Below, piece by piece: positions 43,795 to 54,354 of a stretch of 64,000 nucleotides of DNA. The notes beneath the pieces were generated by a model. That model did not search any database and had not been told where the DNA came from. It saw nothing but the letters and a program-made list of their open reading frames with translations. Origin of the DNA: Achatina immaculata (taxonomy: Eukaryota > Mollusca > Gastropoda > Stylommatophora > Achatinidae); contig CM019721.1 in the NCBI GenBank assembly GCA_009760885.1, positions 18,488,381 through 18,552,380 of the forward strand, written 5' to 3'. The position numbers and the translations under genes are program-made. Each line of letters opens with the position of its first letter. Position 1 is the stretch's first letter.

Positions 43795-45010
43795 TGTCTC
43801 TCTCAAGTGCCCGTCGGCAGGCGTAGGATATCATGTCCTTCCATAACCTCCGATCCCTTGTGCATCTCAGCAGGCTTATCACTGAGCATCTCCCGTGCCA
43901 AGACGTCAAACCATCGAACATCTTTTCTTTCAGTCTACTTCTGTCTCTTCCACCTTCTATCTTCCACTTTTCTTTCTGTCTACTTCTGTCTCTTCCACCT
44001 TCTATCTTCCACTTTTCTTTCAGTCTACTTCTGTCTCTTCCACCTTCTATCTTCCACTTTTCTTTCAGTCTACTTCTGCCTCTTCCACCTTCTATCTTCC
44101 ACTTTTCTTTCTGTCTACTTCTGTCTCTTCCACTTTTCTTTCAGTCTACTTCTGTCTCTTCCACTTTTCTTTCAGTCTACTTCTGTCTCTTCCACCTTCT
44201 ATCTTCCACTTTTCTTTCAGTCTACTTCTGCCTCTTCCACCTTCTATCTTCCACTTTTCTTTCTGCCTACTTCTGTCTCGTCCACTTTTCTTTCAGTCTG
44301 CTTCTGTCTCTTCCAATTTCTATCTTCCACTTTTCTTTCAGTCTACTTCTGTCTCTTCCACCTTCTATCTTCCACTTTTCTTTCAGTCTACTTCTGTCTC
44401 TTCCACTTTCTATCTTCCACTTTTCTTTCAGTCTACATCTGTCTCTTCCACTTTTCTTTCAGTCTACTTCTGTCTCTTCCACTTTCTATCTTCCACTTTT
44501 CTTTCAGTCTACTTCTGTCTCTTCCACCTTCTATCTTCGACTTTTCTTTCAGTCTACTTCTGTCTCTTCCACTTTCTATCTTCCACTTTTCTTTCAGTCT
44601 ACCTCTGTCTCTTCCACCTTCTATCTTCCATGTTACCTTTAATGCTCTAGCTCACCTCTCCTCCAGACACGCCCCACAAATCTGGATTGTCGTTTTCTGA
44701 TCTTTTATTTTTATAAATTTCTTTGTTTCTTAGTGCCTGTTTTAGAACTGTCGAGTTTGATTTTCTCGCTGACCGTGATGCCTTAAGCATTCGTCTTAAT
44801 AATCATATTTAAGATGATTCCAGCCTTCTTTGCATGTCTTTACTGACCCCTAGGTTTCACATTCACAGAACAGGATTGGTTCAACGTAACACTGTAGCAC
44901 TCTCTTCCTGACTCTCATAGACAGTGGCTTACCGCAAAGGGTGGACTTCAGCTTTCGAAGGGAGGTTTTGACTTCGCTGTTCTGTTGTTTACTTCGGTGA
45001 TACATGTTCC
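43795..45010 (-). mobile_element. LINE-E copy carrying two internal arrays
   Basis: Reading down the minus strand: YLGTMLTS block (amplified, 45540-45000), then SEVKTSLRKLKSTLCGKPLS and VRKRVLQCYVEPILFC (44985-44850), then a decayed segment. The GKIEG...KEK block follows (amplified, 44640-43917), then MFDGLTSWHGRCSVISLLRC and RDRRLWKDMISYACRRALER with a stop (43920-43800). The order matches the post-YADD part of this LINE group. It is dead. Confidence 0.85.
43917..44640. repeat. 45/31-bp minisatellite inside LINE-E
   Basis: About 18 units of TTTTCTTTCAGTCTACTTCT, GTCTCTTCCACCTTCTATCT, TCCAC, mixed with shortened 31-bp units. The minus strand encodes KIEGGRDRSRLKEK, the LINE-E motif, in the final unit that runs into the LINE frame. 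Long plus-strand frames (up to 297 residues) are shadows. Confidence 0.93.
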
Positions 45011-45540
45011 AACTGATGTTAACATGGTGCCTAAGTACTTAAAATCTTCCAACTGATGTTAACATGGTGCCTAAGTACTTAAAATCGTCCAACTGATGTT
45101 AACATGGTGCCTAAGTACTTAAAATCTTCCAACTGATGTTAACATGGTGCCCAAGTACTTAAAATCTTCCAACTGATGTTAACATGGTGCCTAAGTACTT
45201 AAAATCTTCCAATTGATGTTAACATGGTGCCTAAGTACTTAAAATCTTCCAACTGATGTTAACGTGGTGCCCAAGTACTTAAAATCTTCCAACTGATGTT
45301 AACGTGGTGCCTAAGTCCTTAAAATCTCCCAGCTGATGTTAACATGGTGCCTAAGTCCTTAAAATCTTCCAACTGATGTTAACATGGTGCCTAAGTCCTT
45401 AAAATCTTCCAACTGATGTTAACATGGTGCCCAAGTCCTTAAAATCTTCCAACTGATGTTAACATGGTGCCCAAGTCCTTAAAATCTTCCAACTGATGTT
45501 AACATGGTGCCTAAGTACTTAAAATCTTATGATGTTAACA
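45000..45540. repeat. 40-bp minisatellite inside LINE-E, about 13 copies
   Basis: Unit TTCCAACTGATGTTAACATG then GTGCCTAAGTACTTAAAATC. On the minus strand it encodes DFKYLGTMLTSVG, a LINE post-YADD motif. Confidence 0.95.
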
Positions 45541-45710
45541 TGGTGCCTGAATGCTTGTACATTTTACCTTTCTCTAATCATGCGCGGAGCCAGTAACTTT
45601 GCCATCAATCTTCTCTCTCAGGTGAGTTCTCTAGTGTAACCACTAATATGACCTTTCTTTGTTTCCCAGTGCCACTTGGTCAGCTCATTCATATATTTTT
45701 CTCTTGATTT

Positions 45711-45711
<1 letters not shown>

Positions 45712-45767
<56 letters not shown>

Positions 45768-45772
45768 ACTCT
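45712..45772. repeat. CT microsatellite
   Basis: TCTG then CT repeats. The surrounding 45540-45960 is unassigned. Confidence 0.9.
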
Positions 45773-45967
45773 ACTCTGAGTTTTCCTGTGGTTTGTAACG
45801 TTTTGTATTATTTTGGAGAGTACACAGAAATTTGATCGTCTTGTTGTTGTGAATTAATTTATTTTGATTTTGCTCTGCAACTTTCCTTAGACCTTATATA
45901 CCCAGCGTCTTTAACTAACTGAAGCCTAAAGAAATCTGTATTACAAGTTAATTAGTTGTGTAGCATT

Positions 45968-46235
45968 TCTTCTTCTTCTTCTTCTTATTATTATTATTAT
46001 TCCTCTTCTTCTCCTTCAGCTTTCCCAGCCATTAAGCCTCACTGCTCCAAACGTTCGCCTCCATTCCTCCCTATTCCTAATCTTCTCTCTCCAGTTGGCG
46101 ACACAAATTTCTTTTATATTTTTTTCTATTTTGTCTCTCCACCTCTCTATGTTGGTCTTCCTTTACTCTTTTGACCCGCAGATGTTGTTCATCTTTCTTT
46201 GTTGTACTTCAAGATTCTGGTCCATACATAACAAA
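45968..46235 (-). mobile_element. LINE-D 3' fragment
   Basis: Shares AGCC/CATTAAG, CCTCCATTCCTC, AATCTTCTCTCTCCAGTTGG and the following block with the 3' end of the LINE-D copy at 20260-20420. It has a similar TTC/TTA tail (45968-46010). Confidence 0.78.
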
Positions 46236-46349
46236 TACGTTAATTAGTTGTATATTACAAAGGAATTAAGAAGTTATAAAATACATTTTCCGTTACTTCG
46301 TCTTACAGACTTCTTGTGTTCCGTGCCTCCAATAATGTGCCAGTCATTT

Positions 46350-46900
46350 GAATCTCCCTTGCGGAACTTTGCCTCTCTAACAGCTCTCCTGAAGGCCTCT
46401 CGGTTTATAAGCAAGATGCCCTGCTGCTGATGCATCCATTGAAATAAAGATCAATCAGTCAATCAATCAATCCATTCGCAGATCATCAACGATGTCTTGC
46501 GGCCATCTTCCTCCAAGACGGTCTTCTCTAAATTATCATGACGTTTAATATGTCCAAAATACTTAAATTTTCTCTTTTTAATCTCCTTTACTAGCCAACC
46601 TTCTTCAATACTGAGTTCTTGTAGTATGTATGTACTTGTTGTTGTTGTTGTTGTTTTTTGTATCAATGATATATGAATGACTCTTCTATAACATTTACAT
46701 TCAAAGGTATTTACGTGTTTCTCGGCTGTTGTGCTAAGTGTCCAGGTCTCGCAGGGAGATGTTGTGCTGGGAAAGATGCATGACCTTAAAAATCTTGTTT
46801 TCTTTAGTTTGCTGAAATACTGGATTGTTTTCGCTTGGTAACGTTTCTCTCCCCCCCCCCCCCTAAAAAAAAATAAAAATAAAACAAACACCCCCCCCCC
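46350..46900 (-). mobile_element. LINE-A 3' fragment with small insertion
   Basis: The LINE-A end is interrupted near 46440-46475 by an AATCAGTCAATCAATCAATC repeat. Minus frame 46891-46463 includes RSCIFPSTTSPCETWTLSTT and NTFECKCYRRVIHISL, then LQELSIEEGWLVKEI. It ends among C and T homopolymers (46850-46910). Confidence 0.85.
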
Positions 46901-47164
46901 TTTTTTTTTTGTTCTTAGAGATCTAAGAATGTGCTTTCATCTACTTATACACATTTTCCCTAGTTTCACTAATGTTATCGTTATACTTATCCGTTTTTTG
47001 TCTTGAAAATGTAGGAAGCTTTAATTCTTTTCCGTAGCTCATTATCAACCTGGAATGTATCCTTACACACATCTGCACTATTTCTACGCGAGCGTATATT
47101 TCCTGTTTATGTTAGTAATATGGCTTTATGCATTTCTTAAGTATTTCCTGTTTCTAGAAGCCGG

Positions 47165-47258
47165 GTATTGCATGACATCTTGCTTACAACCGAGAGTCCT
47201 ACAGGAGAACTGTTAGGGAGGCAAAGTTCTGTAAGGGACATGCACATGACTGACTGAG
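47165..47258 (+). mobile_element. LINE-A extreme 3' end
   Basis: CATCTTGCTTACAACCGAGA to GGCAAAGTTCTGTAAGGGAC and a TGACTGACTGA tail. Confidence 0.75.
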
Positions 47259-47321
47259 AAGCGGGTGTCTGACTATATAGGAGAGGTCTTGACGCTATTT
47301 AGAAAGTCACAGGTCATGAGA

Positions 47322-47396
47322 ACAATCCTGCTCCTAGTAGGATTCGAACTCACATCTCTCTTATATTTGAGGCATGCATTTTACTCACGCAGGTGT
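47322..47396 (-). other. tRNA-like relic
   Basis: B-box-like AGTTCGAATCC on the minus strand near 47345, with a weak A box about 40 bases before it. The rest of 47260-47790 is unassigned. Confidence 0.4.
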
Positions 47397-47791
47397 TGAT
47401 ATCCACTCTGCTGAAAACTGATACAAATTTACGAAAAATGTCAGATGACTGACAGGAGATTTGTCACATTTGTGACAGGAGATTAACAGTTAACGTCTTT
47501 TTGTGACTGAAAATACTGTAAAGTGAATGTTAATTAGAAATACGAAAAAAAATATCTCCAAAATATTTTGGCCAAATGTTTCCTTTAAAAAAAAACAAAA
47601 AACACATCTTTCTTTGATCAACAGTTCAGTAAAAACTTCTGTTATTAGGTTTGGGGTGTTTTGACAAAACCATCACAAGGTGACATCACAGTTTGCAACA
47701 GGCGTCTTATGGGGCATCATCTTCTGTGAAAGAATCTAACTAATCTCATATGTTGATTCTTTATCTGTTATAGCTGATCATTTTAGTCCAG

Positions 47792-47797
47792 TTTATT
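47792..47797 (-). terminator. Poly(A) signal of the 499-residue gene
   Basis: AATAAA on the minus strand, about 62 bases past the stop codon at 47859, implying a very short 3' UTR. Confidence 0.6.
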
Positions 47798-47858
47798 TCG
47801 ACTCTAAACTCCTCTGTGGTCGATATGGGGCGTCCAACGATTGTGTTAGGAGCTGTGT

Positions 47859-49358
47859 TCACTGAATTTCCCGGGATCCACTTGATTTTCTAGAATACTG
47901 ACGGTTCTTAAAATATCTCTGTCCCTCTCTTAGTCCGGACCGATCGCTTTCGTCCGTAACCCGTGTTCCGCCGTTATAGTTTCCAGAACGTACATCGCGG
48001 CCGAAGCCCCGTGCATCATGACCTGTCCTGATGCCGTTTTTATCTTTGCTGAGCTGAGCTGTATGCCCAGATTTGCTAAAGCTTAGCACATCAGGGTATC
48101 CTGAACTTCCGACTGTCCAAGATAGTGGAGGCATCGGTAAAGGAATTCTCTCCTGACAATTCTGGACGGGCTGTTGGTAAGATCTCAGCTTCCACTGATG
48201 GTTCTGTTGCTGCGATTTTTGCATGTAATATCCCTGGCTGTTGTTTCTCCGTTCGTCTGCAGTGTGCCTGTGATGTAACTGGTTTTGAAATCCTCTTTGA
48301 TAGTTCGTGCTTGGTCTAATATTTTCCTGGTGCCCCGTCTTCCAGTTTTGTTGCCTGCTTTGTAGACTTCCGCTTCCTGTTTCCTTGTGAGCGCCATTTT
48401 GGTGCCGTTGCCGGACATTTGAAGGCTGCTGCTTTTGTTTGTTTACAGTTTTCTCTCCGGTATCCACAACTTCCTTGTAATTCCCTGAGCGGAAAGCAGT
48501 TTGTTCACCCCGAAGCTCAGTTCCCAGTTTATGAACTTTTGTTTCTCCCTGCTGAATCACAGTTTGATCTTCCGTATTTTCAGCTTCTTCCTCTTCAGTC
48601 ACAGTGTGATTCATGGTTTGTTCTTCCAGAGTGTTTGTTTGTTTTCTTTCACCCACCGTTCCGCTGTCTTGATCAACGACAGGCCGGTGTGGGAGTTCTG
48701 AAAAGTGCGTCCGATCTGTTGGCTTCTGCAGTAGTCCTTGCTGCTGATGTTGATGCTCTCCCCCTTGTTGTGTCTGCGCTTTGACGTCCGTATAGTCTGT
48801 CAAGGAGACGGTTTCGGCAAATCTGTTCGTATAATCAGTTTCTAGGTTATGTCCTTCGCCTATACTTTCAGTTTCCTGTACAGGTTGATTTTCATCACTT
48901 TGTCCTACCTGCGTCTGATGAGGTTGAGTGCTAGACCACGCGTGCCAGGGCTGGTAGTTAGAAATATCTGGCGGTATAAACATCGCTGAGGGTGGTAGAA
49001 CTAAAGGCGACTGACCTTGAACTAGCGGAAACCGGCTAGGAGCATACACTGGCATCCTGGGAATTGAAGGTCCAGTCATCCAATAATCAGAGGCGGTGCT
49101 TGCTGTTGGTATAAATGGAGGTGGGAACGAGAAATTACTCTGAAAGGGGTCTGCTGGCAGAAACATTGGCATCGTTGGGATCACGAACGGGGCTCTGATC
49201 CTGGGGTGGAAGTGTAAACCAGGTGGAGATAACCATGGGGATGTCGGTTCTTGCAGCACTGCCCGCGGGTCATCTGGCCTCAGCGAGTCCTGGCTCCAGC
49301 TACTCTGAGGCGGACTTGGCAGACTGTCATGAAAGCTGACGTACATGTTCTGGCTCAT
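47859..49358 (-). CDS. Pro/Gln/Arg-rich low-complexity protein, 499 residues, function unknown
   Basis: Uninterrupted frame of 500 codons in a window where random frames of this size occur only in tandem arrays; this one is non-repetitive, so it is very probably real. The start ATG at 49358 has an in-frame stop about 24 nt upstream. A long-pyrimidine splice acceptor (TTTTTTTTTCAG) at 49413-49424 means a 5' UTR intron. Residues 1-150 are rich in Pro, Phe, Trp, Tyr and Met (PMFLPADPF, FSFPPPFIPT, MFIPPDI). Residues 150-330 are polar and Gln/Glu-rich with an acidic run (EEEEAEN). Residues 330-499 are Gln/Asn/Arg/Ser/Gly-rich and end basic (RYFKNRQYSRKSSGSR). There is no signal peptide, membrane segment or fold I recognise. 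The composition resembles disordered RNA-binding or RNP-granule proteins (inference only). No clear homologue comes to mind. Confidence 0.8.
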   Translation of the reverse strand: MSQNMYVSFHDSLPSPPQSSWSQDSLRPDDPRAVLQEPTSPWLSPPGLHFHPRIRAPFVIPTMPMFLPADPFQSNFSFPPPFIPTASTASDYWMTGPSIPRMPVYAPSRFPLVQGQSPLVLPPSAMFIPPDISNYQPWHAWSSTQPHQTQVGQSDENQPVQETESIGEGHNLETDYTNRFAETVSLTDYTDVKAQTQQGGEHQHQQQGLLQKPTDRTHFSELPHRPVVDQDSGTVGERKQTNTLEEQTMNHTVTEEEEAENTEDQTVIQQGETKVHKLGTELRGEQTAFRSGNYKEVVDTGEKTVNKQKQQPSNVRQRHQNGAHKETGSGSLQSRQQNWKTGHQENIRPSTNYQRGFQNQLHHRHTADERRNNSQGYYMQKSQQQNHQWKLRSYQQPVQNCQERIPLPMPPLSWTVGSSGYPDVLSFSKSGHTAQLSKDKNGIRTGHDARGFGRDVRSGNYNGGTRVTDESDRSGLREGQRYFKNRQYSRKSSGSREIQ

Positions 49359-49412
49359 GTTAGAAGCTTGACCTGGCAGTCAATTAAGCTGGCCACGCCT
49401 CTCTCCTCCAAA
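49359..49412 (-). other. 5' UTR part of the coding exon
   Basis: Bounded above by the acceptor CAG at 49413-49415. It contains an in-frame stop before the ATG. Confidence 0.65.
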
Positions 49413-49569
49413 CTGAAAAAAAAACCAGCATAAAACTTTGATATAAAGAGAGCAAAGAGCTGAAAGATAAAACAGATTCATTAGGTCTGTGATAATTATG
49501 ACATAAATCATAATTTTCTTTTCACATAATTATAAATCTTTTGGACACATAAATAGGAAACAAACTCCC

Positions 49570-49745
49570 CGTTTCCATGCCATTAAGTCATATTGGGGAT
49601 AAGGTATCAGGCCCGTATTTCCAAGACTTTCGGCACATGAAAGTGTGATGTGGTCGGTATCACGCCTGGCTGCATTTATCCTCCCAGATTTCTCTGGTAC
49701 CCATTTCTAGAGGCTGGGTAGACCCCGGGATCTTTTCTAGTGTTT
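49570..49745 (-). mobile_element. SINE-1 body copy
   Basis: Antisense SINE-1 body: CCCCGTTTCCATGCCATTAA, GACTTTCGGCACATGAAAGT, CTCCCAGATTTCTCTGGTAC, GAGGCTGGGTAGACCCC. Confidence 0.85.
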
Positions 49746-50039
49746 TCTTTGGGCACGGGCATACAGTAAAAAAATAAGTTTAGATATTAATTAGGCTGAG
49801 TGTAGTAAAATGGCTTTTCACAGTATGTGAGACTTTTACTAAACGTAATAACATAATACTCATTTTACAGGTGTAACTGTATGTACAGTATGTGGTCTTT
49901 ATGTGAGATTGTAAGTGTTTGTATTGTAGGGGGAAAAACGTTTGTATATCATAATCCACTTTCGGCTTGCTGTTATTTTGTGTCTCCATGGAACTTCGAG
50001 CTACTGGCAGAACGTTATCACTGTGGAGATTTAGGACAC

Positions 50040-50730
50040 AGAGTACCTTGCCAGACACAGAGCACCATGCCTGACACAGAGCACCATGCCAGACACAGAG
50101 CACCATGCCAGACACAGAGCACCTTGCCAGACACAGAGCACCATGCCAGACGCAGAGCACCATATCAGACACAGAGCACCTTGCCAGACACAGAGCACCA
50201 TGCCAGACGCAGAGCACCATATCAGACACAGAGCACCATATCAGACACAGAGCACCATGCCAGACACAAAGCACCATGCCAGACACAGAGCACCATATCA
50301 GACACAGAGCACCTTGCCAGACACAGAGCACCATGCCAGACGCAGAGCACCATATCAGACACAGAGCACCATATCAGACACAGAGCACCATATCAGACAC
50401 AGAGCACCATATCAGACACAGAGCACCTTGCCAGACACAGAGCACCATGCCAGACACAGAGCACCATGCCAGACACAGAGCACCATGCCAGACGCAGAGC
50501 ACCATATCAGACACAGAGCACCATATCAGACACAGAGCACCATATCAGACACAGAGCACCATAACAGACACAGAGCACCATATCAGACACAGAACACCAT
50601 ATCAAACACAGAGCACCATATCAGACACAGAGCACCATATCAGACACAGAGCACCATGTCAGACACAGAGCACCATGTCAGACATAGAGCACCATATCAG
50701 ACACAGAGCACCATGTAGGACACAGAGTAG
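50040..50730. repeat. 19-bp minisatellite, about 36 copies
   Basis: Unit CAGAGCACCATATCAGACA with variants at two spots (CTTGC, CATGC or CATAT; GACAC or GACGC). Minus and plus frames are open artefacts (DTEHHIRHRAPYQTQ-like). Confidence 0.95.
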
Positions 50731-50999
50731 GCTAAAGTAGTTGTCTTTCAATTCCCTGAGCAGACTTTATAAGAAAGCTACTTAGTAGGCTCCACCACAC
50801 CGAACACTGATCTCAGTCCTACTCAGGGCGTAGTGGTATAACAGCCTGATTACTGAGAACACTAGCCAGACGCTGGTTATTGATCATAGGTGTAATGATA
50901 GTGTCATGTCTTCTATACAGTTTTCTTACAACCTCCAGTTAGCTCACAAATCATCTACCCACAGTATACGCTGTACGTATTTGTAGCACGCCTTGTGTT
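50731..50999. other. Unassigned
   Basis: Contains GTAGGCTCCACCAC, which recalls element X, but the rest does not match. No gene seen. Confidence 0.3.
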
Positions 51000-51298
51000 A
51001 TGTACAGCCTGGTTAGCTGCATGGTTAGGCCTCGGTTTGCTAATCCCGTGGTTTCAGGTTCAAGTCCCAGCAATGGGGATTTTTTTTTTCTGGTACACAC
51101 CAAAAAAGGTCCTCGGGGTCCACCCAGCCTCTAAAAATGGGTACCAGAGAAATCTGGGAAGGTAAATGCAGCCAGGTGTGATACTGACCACATCAGACTT
51201 TCATGTGGCCGAAGGTCGTGGAAAATACGAGACTAACACTGTATTCCCCAATATGCCTACAAGAAATGGAAACAGGGATTTTACCTTTTTACCTCTTA
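51000..51298 (+). mobile_element. SINE-1, most complete copy
   Basis: About 300 bp. The tRNA-like head (51006-51070) has an A-box-like TGGTTAGCTGCATGG and a B-box-like GGTTCAAGTCC. A T-run follows, then the body CCTCGGGGTCCACCCAGCCT, GGTACCAGAGAAATCTGGGA, TCATGTGGCCGAAGGTCGTG, ending AATGGAAACAGGGATT. The head marks it as a pol III-transcribed SINE (known for such structures). Confidence 0.82.
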
Positions 51299-51749
51299 TC
51301 GTGTGTATACGTGACACATACTACATAACCCGTCCACACGCACGCAAGATACACTCTATGTAATAACAAAATCATTAAAAATGAGAAACAACGATGTTTT
51401 CACACACAGTAAAGTAATATTATATGTAATTCTATATGTTATGCCAGGAAACATATAGAAAAAGCCACTCTCGTGGTTAGACGATTGCTAGTCCTAGATA
51501 ATTCTCTTGTCATTTTTCTTTCTCTCACATATAAGGTTTTATGTATGATTTTCTTTTTGACACAGCCATACAACCCCGAGTTCTATTATTTACTGTCATA
51601 AGAAATTACCACACATATTATGCCATGCAATAATCTGCACGCATGATGCGCTCCATACAGTAAGAAAGTAGCATACTTAATATGACATAATACATGCAGT
51701 CTGCACACATGGTACGTTCTATGTAATACACACACACATATATATATGA
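51299..51749. other. Unassigned
   Basis: AT-rich with short CA/TA runs. No gene seen. Confidence 0.4.
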
Positions 51750-51862
51750 TTTCCTCTATGTGATACACTTATCATTTTCTCTATGTGGAACATATATGAT
51801 TTCCTCTATTTGGAACATATATGATTTCTTCTATGTGGAACAGATATGATTTCTTCTATGTG

Positions 51863-51905
<43 letters not shown>

Positions 51906-52015
51906 ATTTCCTCTATGTAGAACATATATGATTTCTTCTATGTGGACCATATATGATTTCCTCTATGTGATACATATATGATTTCCTCTATGTGATACAT
52001 ATATGATCTCATCTA
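51750..52015. repeat. 25-bp minisatellite, about 10 copies
   Basis: Unit ATATGATTTCCTCTATGTGG plus AACAT, interrupted by a TA/GT microsatellite (51866-51904). Confidence 0.9.
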
Positions 52016-52600
52016 CGTAACATAGTTAAGCACGCATAACACTCCACATACCAGGCGATGTACACACATGTACAGACATGTTGGTACATATTTGTCCTCT
52101 CACGTACACACTTGGCGCGGTTTTACAGGAAAAAAAGTAACAAACCCGTGAACCCGTTTACGTGACGAACATAACACGGCGTATTCTACATAGATTTGTT
52201 GTTTGTATCAAGGCCAACATCAACACAGATCGCAACATAGATGCGCCCTCACATTTATCTTACACACAAAGACTATAGGAAAGCACTGGAGTGTTTCGTC
52301 ATGATATTCCGTGTTCAGACATAGACGAACATAAGTTTGGCTTATATCAAGGCATTTGTGGAATATTTGCCAGGTGAACTCTTTCAATACCACCTGTGAT
52401 CATCTGACAACAGGGAAGGTGATCAGTGTAAACAGGTCGATATTTACGTGTCGGCGGGGGGTAGGTCTTTGGAGAGCCAGATTTGGATCCGAGGTCAGGT
52501 ACTATCGCGGCACCCACCTCCCACCCCCAGTCCAAGCATATAAATTTAACTCTCACATACTAGCTTTTAGAAGAGGGGGTGAAAAACAGGGTCAGTGGGC
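52016..52600. other. Unassigned
   Basis: No gene or recognised repeat. Contains GC-rich stretches near 52440-52540. Confidence 0.4.
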
Positions 52601-52604
52601 CACC

Positions 52605-53245
52605 GAGAAGCCCCGGGCCCCTAGGAGTAACTCATCATTCTTCCCCCCCCCCTCCTATCCATCCAAGCACAGGAATCACTCCTCTAAGTACTCCTAGAAT
52701 AGGAGGGAAAAACACATCCAACGGGGCCCTTTTAAACAACCCGAAGCTCCGATGTTTAACTCTCTCTCTCTCTCTGATATTCTAACACAGGAATGAATTC
52801 TCCCATAAGTACTCCTAGAAAAGAAGGGAAAACGCAGCTGACGGAGGCCCTCTAAGCAGTCTGAGGCCCCAAGGAGTAACTCCTCATTCTCTTCCCCCCC
52901 CCCCCCTTTCTGCCCTCCAAACACAGAAACGAATTCTCCCATAATTACTCATAAAAGAGAGAGAGGAAAAAACACAGCAGACGGGGGCCCTCTAAACAGT
53001 CTGCGGCCCCAAGGATTAACTCCTCATTCTCTTCCCACCCCTCCTCCGCCCTCCAAACACAGAAACGAATTCTCCCATAAGTACTCGTAGAAGAGAGGGG
53101 ATAAAACACAGCAGACGGGGGCCCCTCTAAACAGTCTGAGGCCCCGAGGTTTCACTCTCCAAACACAGAAATTAAATCTCACTTAAGAGAAGAAAAAAGA
53201 AAAGACAGGTTCGACGGGCCCTCACCAGCCCCGACCCCGAGGTAT
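52605..53245. repeat. About 150-bp degenerate tandem repeat, 4 copies
   Basis: Shared order in each unit: GGGCCCCTCTAAACAGTCTG, AGGCCCCAAGGAGTAACTCC, C-run, CCTCCAAACACAGAAACGAA, TTCTCCCATAAGTACTC, A-rich end with AACACAGCAGACG. Confidence 0.85.
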
Positions 53246-53449
53246 AATCCCCCCACCCCCATCTATCGAACTGGAACGATGATAAACATAGGCATATAGC
53301 GCAATAGGTCAGGCATAATGACCGAAATAAATAATGTTCCACAATAATCTATCTATCTATATAATTTTGTAACTGTTCTACTGTCAGGTTATACCGCTTT
53401 ATGGCCAAGCTGAGATAGCCGCTAATCGACCGTACTAAATATTCTTTTT

Positions 53450-53795
53450 ATTTTAACTAAACGTACACTGACATTCCAGATAACTATGTCATGACATTCA
53501 ATTTATAGGAAACGCTTCTTGACAATCCGATATTTATTTTAACTAAACGTGTCTTGACAATCCGACATTTATTTTAACTAAAGGTGTCTTGACAATCCGA
53601 CATTTATTTTAACTAAACGTGTCTTGACAATCCGACATTTATTTTAACTAAACGTGTCTTGACATTCTAACATTTATTTTAATTAGAGATGTCTTGATGC
53701 TCTATTCGATCATGACTTGGCATTCAAACCATATTTGTTTAAACTAAACATGTCTTGACATTTTGACATATTTATTTTAACTAAACGAGTCATAA
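53450..53795. repeat. 37-bp minisatellite, left part (about 9 copies)
   Basis: Unit TTAACTAAACGTGTCTTGAC then AATCCGACATTTATTTT. It resumes at 56053 beyond the LINE-A insertion. Confidence 0.93.
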
Positions 53796-54283
53796 AGAAG
53801 TACAAAGAAACATAAGAAAAGAAAAAAAAACAATACATACAAGATTGTTGTGAAAGAATAGAAGAACATCAGAAGTGTGGAAGAGATGGTGAAATGTTTA
53901 AAGAAATGAAGACATTGACGAGAAATGTCACACCTAAGCTAAATGTAATTTGTGACGAGATGGGGAATACCTTGACAGAGACAGAGGAAATTCTAGAAAG
54001 ATGGAAGGAATATTGCAAAGGAATGTATGAAACAACTGACTGTGAAAGCAGAAATCAACAGTGTGAATTATTATTGGAGGAGAAATAACCCGAACCGACA
54101 ATAGAAGAAGTTTTATGGGCAATAAAGAATCTGAAAAATGGTAAATCACCAGGATGGGATGAGATAACAGCTGAATTTATTAAAAAGCAGGAGGAAAGGA
54201 ATGTGCAACAATCTATCATGCACTATGTAAAAAGATATCGCATTCAGGCATTTGGCCAAAAGAATGGAAAAAAACTGTATTCA

Positions 54284-54354
<71 letters not shown>

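Noticed and set aside
43807..44700. 297-codon plus-strand frame rich in Leu/Ser/Phe
   Set aside because: Antisense shadow of the LINE-E KIEG...KEK array.
48419..48784. 121-codon plus frame
   Set aside because: Antisense of the 499-residue coding exon, without its own signals.
49780..50740. Repeat-protein-like frames (DTEHHIRHRAPYQTQ and antisense CVWHGALCL)
   Set aside because: Artefacts of the 19-bp array. Three 19-bp units make 57 bp, a multiple of 3, so every frame repeats and can stay open by chance.
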